This document shows positions 44,866 to 54,284 of a stretch of 64,000 nucleotides of DNA, one piece after another. The notes below the pieces were generated by a model, which searched no databases, was not told the origin of the DNA, and saw nothing but the letters and a program-made list of their open reading frames with translations. The translations under genes were made by a program, and so were the position numbers. The stretch comes from Paenibacillus methanolicus (GTDB lineage: Bacteria; Bacillota; Bacilli; Paenibacillales; Paenibacillaceae): NCBI RefSeq assembly GCF_008124765.1, contig NZ_VNHS01000002.1, forward strand, positions 806,001 through 870,000, read 5' to 3'. Each line of letters starts with the position of its first letter. Position 1 is the stretch's first letter.

Positions 44866-46116
44866 CTAATCCAGTAGCGCTTTCCATGCCTCCTCGATCT
44901 TCCTCGTCCCGACGTCAACCGTCTCCTTGCCGAGCAGCATCGCGTTCAGATGGTTCGTAAAGTCCATGAACAACTTGGCTCCCTCGGGGATGGACGGCAC
45001 GGCCTTCGCCGCCGCCAGCTGTTTGACGAACCCCTGCACGATGCGATCCTTCGCCAGACGCGCGTCGGCATAAGCGGCGGATTGCGTCGGCAGCGTCTTG
45101 AAAGCCAGACTTTGCCGCACCTGCGTCTCGCTATCCGTTAAGTAGGCAATCAGCTCCATGCTTTCCTTCGGGTGTTTGCTGTATTTGTTGATCACCAGAC
45201 TGTGGCCGCCGACCGGAGAACCCTGCCCGCCAGGTCCCTTCGGCATCGGGGCGATGCCGAGGTAGTCGTTGTTTCGGAATTGGCCGCCTGTCGACTGAAT
45301 ATCCCCGATTGCCCAAGGCCCGTTCATCATCATGGCGGATCTTCCGCTCGTAAAGTCGCCGACCATCCGGCTGTACCAATCCGTGAAATCGGAGTAGGGC
45401 TGCGTCACGCCCTCCTGCCGCAAGCGGACCATGAAGGCCAACGCGCGCCGCGAATTGTCGGACGCGATCTCGATCTTGCCTTCATCCGTGAGCATGCCGC
45501 CGCCGAAGGCCCATAGATAAGGAAGCGCAAAGTAGGAATCTTCCGTGACGAACAGCCCGTACCGCCCGCCCCCGGTCAGCTTCTTCGCCATGGCCAGCAG
45601 CTCGTCCATCGTGGCCGGCGGCGACGGATAGCCCGCTTCGCTCAGCAGCCGCTTGTTATAGAGCAAGGCCGGTACCTCCAGAACCGAGGGGAGTCCGTAC
45701 AACCGCCCTTCGTGCAGCAGCGGTTCGATCGCGAACGCCGTGAACCCGCTCCACCGGGATGCCGGCGCCAGCTCGTCCAACGGATACAAGATATCGAGAT
45801 CCGCATACTCGGGCACCCACGAGTTGTCCGCGCGGAAGACGTCCACCGTCTGATCGCCGAGCACCGCCGTTTTGAATTCGTTCGTGGCAAACGGGAATTC
45901 GTGCTGCTCCACCCTCACCTCGATGCCGGGATGCTCCTCCATGAACGCTCCGATCCGGTTGCGAAAGAAAGTCGTCTGCGCTTGGGCGGTCGTCGTCCAG
46001 AACGTGAGCTGGACCGGTTCCTCCGGCTCGCCGGCGCTGGAGCACGAAGCAAGCGACAGCGCCAACGACGCCCCGAAAGTCGACAGCAACGCCGAGAGCG
46101 CTCTGCGTTTAGTCAC
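44866..46116 (-). CDS. Orphan solute-binding lipoprotein overlapping a diguanylate cyclase gene
   Basis: A 416-residue family 1 binding lipoprotein. The frame is open upstream, but GGAGGGGGAGGACGATC directly precedes a GTG at 46116, which begins the signal sequence ending LSLASC (Cys25). Binding-protein landmarks are VDVFRADNSWVPEYADL, YGLPSVLEVPALLYNK, MMMNGPWAIGD and VGGHSLVINKYS. It overlaps the end of the cyclase gene by eight bases, so the two are translationally coupled. No permease follows, unlike every other binding protein here except 671-2302. It may feed the permeases at 47605-49318, or act as a sensor ligand-binder for the cyclase. Both are inference. Confidence 0.88.
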   Translation of the reverse strand: MTKRRALSALLSTFGASLALSLASCSSAGEPEEPVQLTFWTTTAQAQTTFFRNRIGAFMEEHPGIEVRVEQHEFPFATNEFKTAVLGDQTVDVFRADNSWVPEYADLDILYPLDELAPASRWSGFTAFAIEPLLHEGRLYGLPSVLEVPALLYNKRLLSEAGYPSPPATMDELLAMAKKLTGGGRYGLFVTEDSYFALPYLWAFGGGMLTDEGKIEIASDNSRRALAFMVRLRQEGVTQPYSDFTDWYSRMVGDFTSGRSAMMMNGPWAIGDIQSTGGQFRNNDYLGIAPMPKGPGGQGSPVGGHSLVINKYSKHPKESMELIAYLTDSETQVRQSLAFKTLPTQSAAYADARLAKDRIVQGFVKQLAAAKAVPSIPEGAKLFMDFTNHLNAMLLGKETVDVGTRKIEEAWKALLD

Positions 46117-47443
46117 GATCGTCCTCCCCCTCCTGGCCGGCGTCCGCCGGCGTATAGAGGCGAATCCGGTTTCGGCCGTTCTCTTTGGCCGCATACAGCG
46201 CACGGTCGGCTTCGAACAGCAGTCGGCGCGGATGCTCCAGCTCATGCGCCGGCGCGGTCGCGATGCCGATGCTCACCGTCACGCTGTCGCTTACCTCGGA
46301 GTTGACATGCGGAATTTGCCGCGCGGCCAGCGCTTCTTGAATACGCGACGCCGTTCGGAAGGCGGCCGCCTCATCTTGATTCGGAAGCAGCACCACGAAC
46401 TCTTCGCCTCCGTAACGCGCCGCCAGCTCGCCGGGACCGACCTGCTCCTGCACGATCGCGGCCACCTGCTTCAAGCATTCGTCGCCGGCTTGATGACCGT
46501 AGTTGTCGTTATATCGCTTGAAGTAATCGATATCGAACAGAATCAACGACAACGGCTTCGCTTCCCGGGCTAGACGCCGCCATTCCCGCTCGAGCGTTTC
46601 GTCGTAGCATCTGCGGTTCGGGATCCCCGTCAGCGGGTCTCGGCTCGAGATTTGCGTCAGAAAGGCGTTCGAATCGATCACGGTCCGCAGCGAATGCGTC
46701 ATCCGGTTGAACGCCTCCGCCAGCTCGCGCAGTTCGTCGCGTCCCCGGAAGCTTAAATCCGCCACCTGCAGATCGCCTTCCGCCACTTTCTGCGCCGACG
46801 ATTTAAGCAGCCCGATGCGGTGGACGAGGTAGTTGGACAGCAGGTATGCGATGAGCAGCGACAGCGCGAACGCGGAGCCGGCCATCGTATAGTTGACCTT
46901 AGAGATCAGTTCGCCGTTCTCGCGGACTTCGCGGTTGTTCCGGTCCACCCGCGCCTGCTCGTTCTTAAAGAACGCATGGAGCGCGAACGCGATGGGGTCG
47001 AAGCTGTCCTTCGCGTATGCTTCTCGCGCCTGCTCGGCTTCTCCTTGTATTTTCAGCGCCATCGTTCTGCGTTTGTCCGTCACGTAGTCCGCCCACATTT
47101 CCTTGAAGCGCTGGATTTGAGCGAGTCCTTGCTTATCGCTCGTCGTCTCGGTCAGCCGCTTCAGTTCCGCGTTCACGTAGCGGACGTTCGAGCTGAACCG
47201 AGAGTCGTAATCCGCCTCGAGGTAGACTGGCGCAAGCAAATAATGCGCGCCGTTGTCGTTGGCGGCGCGAGCGAACAAATTTAGCCGTTGGAGCACCTCC
47301 ATCCGTTTGCCGGAGGCGCCGCTCTCGTTCGTCAGCTCCACCATCTTCCCCGACAGATACGCCGATAAAATCACCGTCGTGACGAATAACGCGATAATGG
47401 CGCTAAAGCTTAAATATAATTTCTTGCGCAACGTGAGTGCCAA
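46109..47443 (-). CDS. Membrane diguanylate cyclase (4HB sensor, HAMP, GGDEF)
   Basis: A 444-residue enzyme that makes cyclic di-GMP from two GTP. The start is a TTG at 47443, eight bases after GGAGG. Helices at about 9-31 and 188-208 enclose an extracytoplasmic four-helix-bundle-like sensor. HAMP covers about 209-262 and GGDEF about 265-430 with the active site GGEEF at 345-349. The inhibitory RxxD I-site five residues before it is replaced by GPGE, so product inhibition through that site is not expected. The last bases overlap the binding-protein gene at 46116. The coupling suggests a sugar-responsive cyclic di-GMP switch, which is inference. Confidence 0.9.
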   Translation of the reverse strand: MALTLRKKLYLSFSAIIALFVTTVILSAYLSGKMVELTNESGASGKRMEVLQRLNLFARAANDNGAHYLLAPVYLEADYDSRFSSNVRYVNAELKRLTETTSDKQGLAQIQRFKEMWADYVTDKRRTMALKIQGEAEQAREAYAKDSFDPIAFALHAFFKNEQARVDRNNREVRENGELISKVNYTMAGSAFALSLLIAYLLSNYLVHRIGLLKSSAQKVAEGDLQVADLSFRGRDELRELAEAFNRMTHSLRTVIDSNAFLTQISSRDPLTGIPNRRCYDETLEREWRRLAREAKPLSLILFDIDYFKRYNDNYGHQAGDECLKQVAAIVQEQVGPGELAARYGGEEFVVLLPNQDEAAAFRTASRIQEALAARQIPHVNSEVSDSVTVSIGIATAPAHELEHPRRLLFEADRALYAAKENGRNRIRLYTPADAGQEGEDDRD

Positions 47444-47556
47444 GCTGCCAACCTCCGGTCGTCGAGCGCGCCTTTTCTTCCGAAACCTTATTAGTGTGCA
47501 TTCAATCCCGTTCGTTCATTCCCAGAAGGTGGATTTCCCCCTGGAGACAGGACGCC

Positions 47557-47584
47557 AAAAACCGCTTCCCGGATGGAAAGCGGC
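47557..47584 (-). terminator. Rho-independent terminator of the importer operon
   Basis: On the minus strand CCGCTTTCC, loop ATCC, GGGAAGCGG is followed by TTTTT. It separates the permease at 47605 from the cyclase gene at 47443. Confidence 0.87.
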
Positions 47585-47604
47585 TGTAGCATTCAAGACA
47601 AATC

Positions 47605-48429
47605 TTATTTGACCGACCCGATCATCCCCGCCACGAAATGCTTCTGCATCAGGAAGAACACGAGCGCCGTCGGCAAGGTCGCGATGACGATCGCCGTCAT
47701 GATAACGCCGTAATCCGGGGAGTAACCCGAGCCGAGATTGGAGATGAGCAGCGGAATCGTCTTATTCTCCTCGGACTGCAGCACGATGAGCGGCCATAGG
47801 TAGTTGTTCCAGCTCGACATGAACGTGATGATCGACGCGGCCGCGTAGGTCGTCTTCATCGTCGGCACGTAGATGCGGAAGAAGACGCCCAGCTCGCTCA
47901 GACCGTCCATGCGCCCGGCCTCCAGCATATCCTTCGGGAACATCTTGGTGCTCTGGCGGAAGAAGAAGATGAGGAACGCGGTCGTCATCGTCGGGAGCAC
48001 GACGGATGCGGCCGTGTCGATCCCGATGCCGGGCGCATGCTGCGACACCGTCGCGAACATCCGGTACAGCGGCACCATGAGCGCGGCGAACGGAATCATC
48101 ATCGACAGCAGCAAAATGTTGAAGACGATATCCTTCGCGCGGCTCCGGTAAATCTCAAAGCCGTAGCCGGCCAACGAACCGATCAGCAGCGCCAGCACGG
48201 TCGTCGTAATCGAGATTTTGGCCGAATTCAGCAGGGCGGGCACCAGATCGACCGTATCGAGCAGCCGCCTCACGTTGCCCGCCAGCTCGCCGCCGGGCAG
48301 CAGCCGACCCTTCGTCACGTCGACCGACTTGTTCGTCGTGCTGACGAGCATCCATAGGAACGGGAATATCGAGATGATGGCGGCGATAATCAAGAACCCA
48401 TAGGCGAAAGCCCGTTTCAACTTAGGCAT
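47605..48429 (-). CDS. Carbohydrate ABC transporter permease (MalG type)
   Basis: A 274-residue permease. A GTG at 48438 opens the frame, but AGGTG sits six bases before the ATG at 48429, which I take as start. It overlaps the partner permease stop by eight bases. Six membrane segments and an EAA loop (LEAGRMDGLSELGVFFRIYVP) are visible. The end MQKHFVAGMIGSVK is typical. It is the last gene of the regulator-kinase-binding protein-permease-permease series before a terminator. Confidence 0.92.
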   Translation of the reverse strand: MPKLKRAFAYGFLIIAAIISIFPFLWMLVSTTNKSVDVTKGRLLPGGELAGNVRRLLDTVDLVPALLNSAKISITTTVLALLIGSLAGYGFEIYRSRAKDIVFNILLLSMMIPFAALMVPLYRMFATVSQHAPGIGIDTAASVVLPTMTTAFLIFFFRQSTKMFPKDMLEAGRMDGLSELGVFFRIYVPTMKTTYAAASIITFMSSWNNYLWPLIVLQSEENKTIPLLISNLGSGYSPDYGVIMTAIVIATLPTALVFFLMQKHFVAGMIGSVK

Positions 48430-49318
48430 GCTTATCACCTGCCGCTTTGAATTGGAGGAACGAGAAGACGACGATCAGCGCCACGATCGAATACGACACG
48501 GTGGCCGCGTAGCCGAAGTCCGGCGTGTATTTGAACGAAAGGTTGTAAATGTATTGGGAGATCGTCGTCGTCGCGCTCCCCGGACCGCCTTTCGTAATGT
48601 TCATGACCTCGTCGAACAGCTGCAGCGTGCCGATCGTCGAGGTGATCGACGTGAACAGAATGATCGGCTTAAGCATCGGGATCGTAATGCGGAAGAACTG
48701 CGCCATGGACGAAGCGCCGTCGATGCGGGCCGCCTCGTAGATCGCATGATCGACATTTTGCAGCGCGGACAAGTAGAAAATCATGTTGTAGCCCGTCCAG
48801 CGCCACGTAATCGCGATGATGATCGTGATTTTCGCCCAGAACGGGTCGGTAATCCAGCCGATCGGCTCCGAGATGAGCGACAGCTTCATCAGCATGACGT
48901 TGACGAGGCCATCCTGGCCGAACAAATATTTGAACACGACGGAGTAGGCGACGAGCGACGTGACGCAAGGCAGGAAGATCGCCGTCCGGAAGAAGCCTTT
49001 GAATTTCAAATTTTTGTCGTTCAGCAGGACGGAGATGATCAGCGCGAGCATGATCATGACCGGCACCTGGACGATGAGATAGACGAACGTGTTTCGGACG
49101 GCGGTGATGAACGTCGAATCCGCGAACAGGCGCTTGTAGTTCGCCAAGCCGGCGAAGCTCAGGTTGGTCCCCTTCCCGCTCTGCAGCGACAGCAGGAACG
49201 CCTGGATCATCGGGTAGAAATAGAAAGCGGCAATCAGCACGACGGGCAAGATGACGAACGCCCAGCCGATCGCGCTCGCCTTCCGCTGCATGCTCATGGC
49301 GGGTCTGGCAGCTCTCAT
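48422..49318 (-). CDS. Sugar ABC transporter permease (MalF type)
   Basis: A 298-residue permease with six membrane segments. The EAA loop YEAARIDGASSMAQFFRITIP lies near 190-210. AGAGGAGAGG precedes the ATG at 49318. It follows the binding-protein gene by about 100 bases with a strong hairpin (49351-49380). With the GH5 endoglucanase nearby, cello- or xyloglucan oligosaccharides are a reasonable but unproven cargo. Confidence 0.93.
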   Translation of the reverse strand: MRAARPAMSMQRKASAIGWAFVILPVVLIAAFYFYPMIQAFLLSLQSGKGTNLSFAGLANYKRLFADSTFITAVRNTFVYLIVQVPVMIMLALIISVLLNDKNLKFKGFFRTAIFLPCVTSLVAYSVVFKYLFGQDGLVNVMLMKLSLISEPIGWITDPFWAKITIIIAITWRWTGYNMIFYLSALQNVDHAIYEAARIDGASSMAQFFRITIPMLKPIILFTSITSTIGTLQLFDEVMNITKGGPGSATTTISQYIYNLSFKYTPDFGYAATVSYSIVALIVVFSFLQFKAAGDKHA

Positions 49319-49350
49319 AAGGTCCTCTCCTCTTTCGGCCGGCGTTAGCC

Positions 49351-49380
49351 GCCGCGCTCCGGGAACGCCCCGGGCGCGGC
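49351..49380 (-). repeat. Intercistronic hairpin between binding-protein and permease genes
   Basis: GCCGCGC/GCGCGGC with an inner CCGGG/CCCGG stem and a five-base loop, no U tract. It occupies the same position as the hairpin at 39616-39649. Confidence 0.65.
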
Positions 49381-49420
49381 TCGCTAAAGCCAGGTGTGTT
49401 GCAGGAATGGCCGACGCGTC

Positions 49421-50740
49421 TTACTGCATCTGCGCTTCCGCCTGCTGCTGCGCATCCTTCAGCACGTCATCGATCGCTTTGCCGCTCAGGAAATTTTGCA
49501 TTTCCACGACAAGTACGTCTTCGATCGCGTAGGTGCTGGAGCCGTAGTTGACGCGCGGGATCGAATCGGTCCATTTCGCGAAATCCGCGATCGTCTTCTG
49601 GTTGCCGTAAAACGGGTCGGCCGCCTCATACGCCGCGCCGCTCGAAGCTGGCGAGTACGTGCCGATCGCGCCGATGTCCGTGACGAGCTGCTGATAGAAA
49701 TCGACGTTGGCGCCGAACGTACTGGCGAGGAAATCGGCCGCCGTCTCTTTGCCGTCCACGTTCAGCACGTACCAGGAGCTGCCGCCGAGGTTAGACGCGT
49801 TCACCGTGTCCGGCTGGCTGGCTAGTTTCGGAATCGGCACGACCGCCCATTTGCCGGACTGCGACGCTTCGGCTTTAATCGAGGCGTTGATCCAGTTGCC
49901 GGTCGGGACGGACGCCACTTCGCCGCTGTTGAAATTCGCCAGGAATTGACTCCAGTCGGAATGCGGCTTCACGATGTCCGCCTCCATAATGCGCTTGTAG
50001 ACGTCGAACGCTTCCTTCAACGCTTCGTTCCCCACCAGATAAGGCGCCTTGCCATCCTTGTCCATGTACCAGGAACCGGCCGTCTGAATCATGATGCGAA
50101 TGATGCCCAGGTCGTTCGGGTCCAGACTGATCATCGGCTTGCCGGTTGCTTCCTTCACCTTTTTGCCGATCTCGATGAAATCGTCCCACGTCAGATTTTG
50201 CAGGTCGGCGACTTTATACCCCGCTTGCTCCAGATAGTCCGTCCGCACGAACAATCCCGTGACGCCGGAATCGAATGGCAGGCCGTAGTTTTTGCCGTCC
50301 ACGCTCGTCGGTCCGATTTTGTACTGCGCGAAGTCTTCCGCCTTGAACGTACCCGTCAGCTCGTGGAACATGTCCGGGAACGCCTGCAGGAAGCTCTGCG
50401 AGCGGTAATCCTCGATGAGGACGATATTCGGCAGCCCCTTGGTCGTGCCTGCTCCGAGACTGGTGTTCAGCTTCTGAACGACGTCCTCCTGCGCGTTCTC
50501 GACGATGTTCAATTTGAAATCCGGATGATCCTTCTTGTACAGGTCAGCCGCGATGTTGAGCGCCTTGATGTTGAAATTCGGATCCCATGCCCAGACGGTC
50601 ACCTCCGAGGCGCCCGCCTTCGCGTTCCCGCCGCCTGAAGCCTCCTCGTTCGTTCCTCCAGCGTCGTTGTTCGAATTCGATGCACACGCGCTTAGCAGCA
50701 GCATCCCGGATAATAGCACCGTCGCCAACTTCTTCTTCAT
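49421..50740 (-). CDS. Sugar-binding lipoprotein
   Basis: A 439-residue family 1 binding lipoprotein. The frame opens at 50794, but the ATG at 50740 follows AGGGGGAAG and begins a proper lipoprotein signal MKKKLATVLLSGMLLLSAC (Cys19). The mature sequence starts with a low-complexity linker and has DPNFNIKALNIAADLYKK and YGLPFDSGVTGLFVRTDYL. It lies downstream of a kinase and response regulator and upstream of two permeases. A cre-like site at 50766-50779 lies just before it. Confidence 0.93.
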   Translation of the reverse strand: MKKKLATVLLSGMLLLSACASNSNNDAGGTNEEASGGGNAKAGASEVTVWAWDPNFNIKALNIAADLYKKDHPDFKLNIVENAQEDVVQKLNTSLGAGTTKGLPNIVLIEDYRSQSFLQAFPDMFHELTGTFKAEDFAQYKIGPTSVDGKNYGLPFDSGVTGLFVRTDYLEQAGYKVADLQNLTWDDFIEIGKKVKEATGKPMISLDPNDLGIIRIMIQTAGSWYMDKDGKAPYLVGNEALKEAFDVYKRIMEADIVKPHSDWSQFLANFNSGEVASVPTGNWINASIKAEASQSGKWAVVPIPKLASQPDTVNASNLGGSSWYVLNVDGKETAADFLASTFGANVDFYQQLVTDIGAIGTYSPASSGAAYEAADPFYGNQKTIADFAKWTDSIPRVNYGSSTYAIEDVLVVEMQNFLSGKAIDDVLKDAQQQAEAQMQ

Positions 50741-50765
50741 CCATCTTCCCCCTGTGAAAGCATAA

Positions 50766-50779
50766 TGAAAGCGGTTACT
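50766..50779. promoter_or_regulatory. cre-like site upstream of the binding-protein gene
   Basis: TGAAAGCGGTTACT matches TGWNANCGNTNWCA at 13 of 14 positions, 26 bases before the start at 50740. Confidence 0.45.
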
Positions 50780-50884
50780 TAAGCTCAAGGCCATCGTACC
50801 ATTCCGCTCTCGTCGATCGTTAGGAATATCTTTGCGCGGAATAGCACTTTTATCGCATCCTCGCCCGACGCTTACCGCCTCGTA

Positions 50885-52690
50885 TTAGGAAGATTGTTGG
50901 AAACTGGTATTATCTTCAGGTTCGCGCTGGAAAGGCAGCCGAATACGCACCTGCGTGCCCTGCTCCGGCTCGCTCGTAATGGCAATGCCGTACGACTCCC
51001 CATACAGCAACTTCAGCCGGTCGTTCACGTTGCTCACGCCGATGCCGGTGAATAGCTGCCTGCTGCTCGACGCCTTCGGCAGCTTGCTTCCGTCTCCGAG
51101 CTCCATGCCGTCGCCGTTGTCGGCGATTTCGCAGACGAGGTCCCCGCCTTCTTGGGCGACGAGCACATAGATATAACCCTCTTGCTTCGCGTTAAACGCG
51201 TGGAAGAACGCATTTTCGATGAACGGCTGAATGATCAGCTTCGGCACCTGCGCCTCCATGCAATCCGGCGCGACGAAATAGTTCACCTTAATCCGTTCGC
51301 CGTAACGGACCTGGTTGATGAAGACGTAGCTCTTCAAATTGTCCAGCTCCTGCTCGATGCTCACCGTCTCGCTGACATTGCCGATCGCGTTCTGCAGCAG
51401 CGAGATGAGCGCGTTGATCGTGTCCGCCGCCTTTTCCCGGCTCCCCCGCTGCACCATGATTTTGATCGAGGCGAGCGTGTTGTACAGGAAATGCGGGTTG
51501 ATCTGGCGCTGCAGCGCCGCAAGCTCGGCATTGCGCTGCTTCTTCTGCGTCTTCACCAGCTCTTCGACGTAGACGTGCAGCTCGTCGAGCATGAAGTTGA
51601 ACGCGTGCGCCAGCTGCCGCGTCTCGAAACTGCCGCTCACCGCGACGTAGTGATGGAAGTCGTACTTGGAGATGTTCGAGATCTGCTTCACGAGCCGCGT
51701 CAGCGACCGGGTCAACCGCCGGAATATGAGAAACACGATAATCAGCGCGACGCCGACGATCGCGATGCAGATGAGGACGATCGACTTCGTATCGATCAAC
51801 TGCCCGAGCGCCCATTGTTTATCGATCAGATTGACGACATGCATGTCGTAGAAAGACAAGTAATCGGCCAGCATAATGTTGTCCTTGTCCATGAACCGCG
51901 CGTCCTTGTAGTCGATCTCCCGCTTCTCGATATCCAGCGCGTGGGCGAGCAGGTCCGGCGCCCGCTGTCCGATCAGCTCCTCGCGGTCGCTCGAGACGAT
52001 GACGCCGTCATTGCTCAGCACGACCACATGGTTGCCCTCGCTCGTATAGCTCTCGTAATAGCGCTTGAACTGGCTCTCCTTCATGACAAGGTACATGACG
52101 CCATAGATTTTCCCGCTAGATCGCTCCATGAGCGCCTTCGTCGCCGCGATGATCGGCTCCCGCTCGCCGTTCTCGTTCTCCAGCCCGTCGCTATATTGGT
52201 ACAGCAGCCTTCTCGGCTGCGCCTTGGCGGCTGCCGTCATCGGTTCTCGTTTCAGCGCTTCGTCGGCAATCGGCCAGTTCGCCCGGTTCGTCGCGTAGAC
52301 GCGGCCATTCGCGCCGGTGACGCTAATGTCGATCTCGAACGCATCCACGTTATAGGCGATCTGCTTCATCTGCTTGTTCATGTTGTAATAGGTTTTGGAC
52401 AAGGCCAGCGAGCTGCCGCCCCCCTCGGTCAGAAACTGCTTCACCGTGCCGCTCTGCTGAATGTTGTTGACCGCCGTGACGATCGCGGTGTTCAGCGATT
52501 CGAAGCCGGATTTGATCTGTCCGATCACCTTCCCGTTCGTGATGCTGAACGTATTGATGAACAACCGCTCGGATATCCGGATCGTCGTCCACGAGACCGA
52601 TACGGAGACGGCGATGATGCTGACGACGAGGATAATGAACATTTTCAGGAAAAGGCCGTGGTATTTGAACTTCTCGAAGTATCGTTTCAT
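50885..52690 (-). CDS. YesM-type sensor histidine kinase
   Basis: A 601-residue membrane kinase. A GTG at 52696 is only two bases from AAGGAAG, so the ATG at 52690 is preferred. Helices lie near 15-38 and 303-323 with a Cache-like extracytoplasmic domain between them, then HAMP, the His_kinase domain with His400 in QINPHFLYNTLAS, and the ATPase domain (FIENAFFHAF, CEIADNGDGM, GIGVSNVNDRL). It begins 13 bases after its response regulator and lies 144 bases upstream of the binding-protein gene, so it likely reports on the sugar imported by this cluster. Confidence 0.93.
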   Translation of the reverse strand: MKRYFEKFKYHGLFLKMFIILVVSIIAVSVSVSWTTIRISERLFINTFSITNGKVIGQIKSGFESLNTAIVTAVNNIQQSGTVKQFLTEGGGSSLALSKTYYNMNKQMKQIAYNVDAFEIDISVTGANGRVYATNRANWPIADEALKREPMTAAAKAQPRRLLYQYSDGLENENGEREPIIAATKALMERSSGKIYGVMYLVMKESQFKRYYESYTSEGNHVVVLSNDGVIVSSDREELIGQRAPDLLAHALDIEKREIDYKDARFMDKDNIMLADYLSFYDMHVVNLIDKQWALGQLIDTKSIVLICIAIVGVALIIVFLIFRRLTRSLTRLVKQISNISKYDFHHYVAVSGSFETRQLAHAFNFMLDELHVYVEELVKTQKKQRNAELAALQRQINPHFLYNTLASIKIMVQRGSREKAADTINALISLLQNAIGNVSETVSIEQELDNLKSYVFINQVRYGERIKVNYFVAPDCMEAQVPKLIIQPFIENAFFHAFNAKQEGYIYVLVAQEGGDLVCEIADNGDGMELGDGSKLPKASSSRQLFTGIGVSNVNDRLKLLYGESYGIAITSEPEQGTQVRIRLPFQREPEDNTSFQQSS

Positions 52691-52703
52691 CCGCACCGCT
52701 TCC

Positions 52704-54284
52704 TTAGGACATCGGCTGACGCCTGTAGCTGCTCGGCGACAGTCCCGTCAGTTTCTTGAATACTTTGCAGAAATAGCTATGGTCCGAATAGCCGACAAGC
52801 CCGCTGATCTCGTTGATCGCCAGCTCCCCTTCGCGCAGCAAACCCGCCGCTTTGCCGATGCGAATCTTGTTCAAGTGACCCGCGAACCCGTCCGGGTTAT
52901 GCGCGCTGAAGGTACTCGACAGATACGACGGATTGAAGTGAAAATGCTTCGCCATCTCCTTCAGCGTCAGCGGTTCGGCGTAATGCGCTTCCATATAGTC
53001 GAGCAGCCGCTTCATGTTCGCGCCCCCCGTCCCGCCTTCGGCCGCTGCCATGCTGACGTCCGCGCAGCCAATCGCCTCTTCCACGAACGCGAACAGCCGA
53101 TCAGCGGCATCCTGGGCGCAGCGCGATTCGTTGATCGCATTGAACGACGCGAACTTGATGCGCTCAAGCGGCTTCACGTCGTATCCCGCGTTGCCCAACA
53201 GGACGATAATATTGAAGATGATGTTGCTCAGAAATGATTTGTATTCGAACGCGTCCGTCGTGTAACAGGCGGACATCGCGGCAACGTGCTTGCGCAGCTG
53301 GCCGAACGCGGCATCGAATTGCCTGCGGGCCAGGTCCGCGGCGAACCGGTCCAAGGGGAACGGAGGGGCTGCCGGCACGGACGCGGGGAGCTTGCCCGCT
53401 TCAATCAGATGCCGCTCCGGGAAATAAAACCCGGCTTGCAACAGGCCGCGCAGTTTGCCGCGGTACGTGTCGCCCAAGCGATGGAAGCCGGCGAACGGTT
53501 CCGTCAGCGCGACGAAGGCGAGCGGATCGGCTTCCCGGACCGCCGCCGCCGCCGCATCGGCCAAGGCTGCCGCCGCGTGCTCCGCCTGCGCGGCGTCATA
53601 ATTCAGCACGGCGAGCGTGACGTTCGGTTCGGATAGGAGTACGTACGTCCGGATATCGGCCGAACCGGAAGCCGCGGACTCGGCCGCCTCCGCGATCGTC
53701 CGCAGCACCGCCTCTCCATCGGTCTGCCGTCCGTTCGCCGAACACTCCATGCCGAGCAGCCGGAACGCCCCATAGGGGAAGGCACGGCGAATTTCTTCCG
53801 CATCCGACTCCGTCTCGTAGCCCGCGATCATGCGCTCGATCTCCCGCCGAATATCCGGGCCGTCTTCCCGCTCGGCGCCGATCGGGCGAAGCGAGCCGAT
53901 TCGGCCGGCGGTCTTGCGCAGCACGCCGAGCAGCTCCTCTGTCTCGAGCTTCGGCTTCAGAATATAGTCGGCCACGCCGCTCTGGAACGTCGCCCGCACG
54001 TAATCGAAGTCCCCGAAGCTGCTCAGCACGACGACCTCGATGCCGGGGTACGACGCTTTGACGGCTTTCGTCAGTTCGTTGCCGTCCATGACCGGCATGA
54101 CGATATCGGTCAGGACGATATGCGGCCGCACCTTCTCGATCAGCTCCAGCGCTTCCTTGCCGTTGCCCGCCTCGCCCGCGATGCAGAAGCCTTCCTGTTC
54201 CCAATTCATATAATGTTTAATGCCTTGCCGGATCAGGATCTCGTCGTCCACGATCAATACTTTGCACAGCTCTCTCGCCGCCAT
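52704..54284 (-). CDS. YesN-type response regulator with AraC DNA-binding domain
   Basis: A 526-residue response regulator. Of two close ATGs, the one at 54284 sits seven bases after AGGAGGAG. The receiver has Asp60 in LTDIVMPVMDG, and the C-terminal AraC double HTH occupies about 420-526 (AKHFHFNPSYLSSTFSAHN and GYSDHSYFCKVFKKLTG). It is the first gene of the kinase and transporter series and its probable activator. A long leader region (54285-54680) precedes it, containing one cre-like site. Confidence 0.93.
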   Translation of the reverse strand: MAARELCKVLIVDDEILIRQGIKHYMNWEQEGFCIAGEAGNGKEALELIEKVRPHIVLTDIVMPVMDGNELTKAVKASYPGIEVVVLSSFGDFDYVRATFQSGVADYILKPKLETEELLGVLRKTAGRIGSLRPIGAEREDGPDIRREIERMIAGYETESDAEEIRRAFPYGAFRLLGMECSANGRQTDGEAVLRTIAEAAESAASGSADIRTYVLLSEPNVTLAVLNYDAAQAEHAAAALADAAAAAVREADPLAFVALTEPFAGFHRLGDTYRGKLRGLLQAGFYFPERHLIEAGKLPASVPAAPPFPLDRFAADLARRQFDAAFGQLRKHVAAMSACYTTDAFEYKSFLSNIIFNIIVLLGNAGYDVKPLERIKFASFNAINESRCAQDAADRLFAFVEEAIGCADVSMAAAEGGTGGANMKRLLDYMEAHYAEPLTLKEMAKHFHFNPSYLSSTFSAHNPDGFAGHLNKIRIGKAAGLLREGELAINEISGLVGYSDHSYFCKVFKKLTGLSPSSYRRQPMS

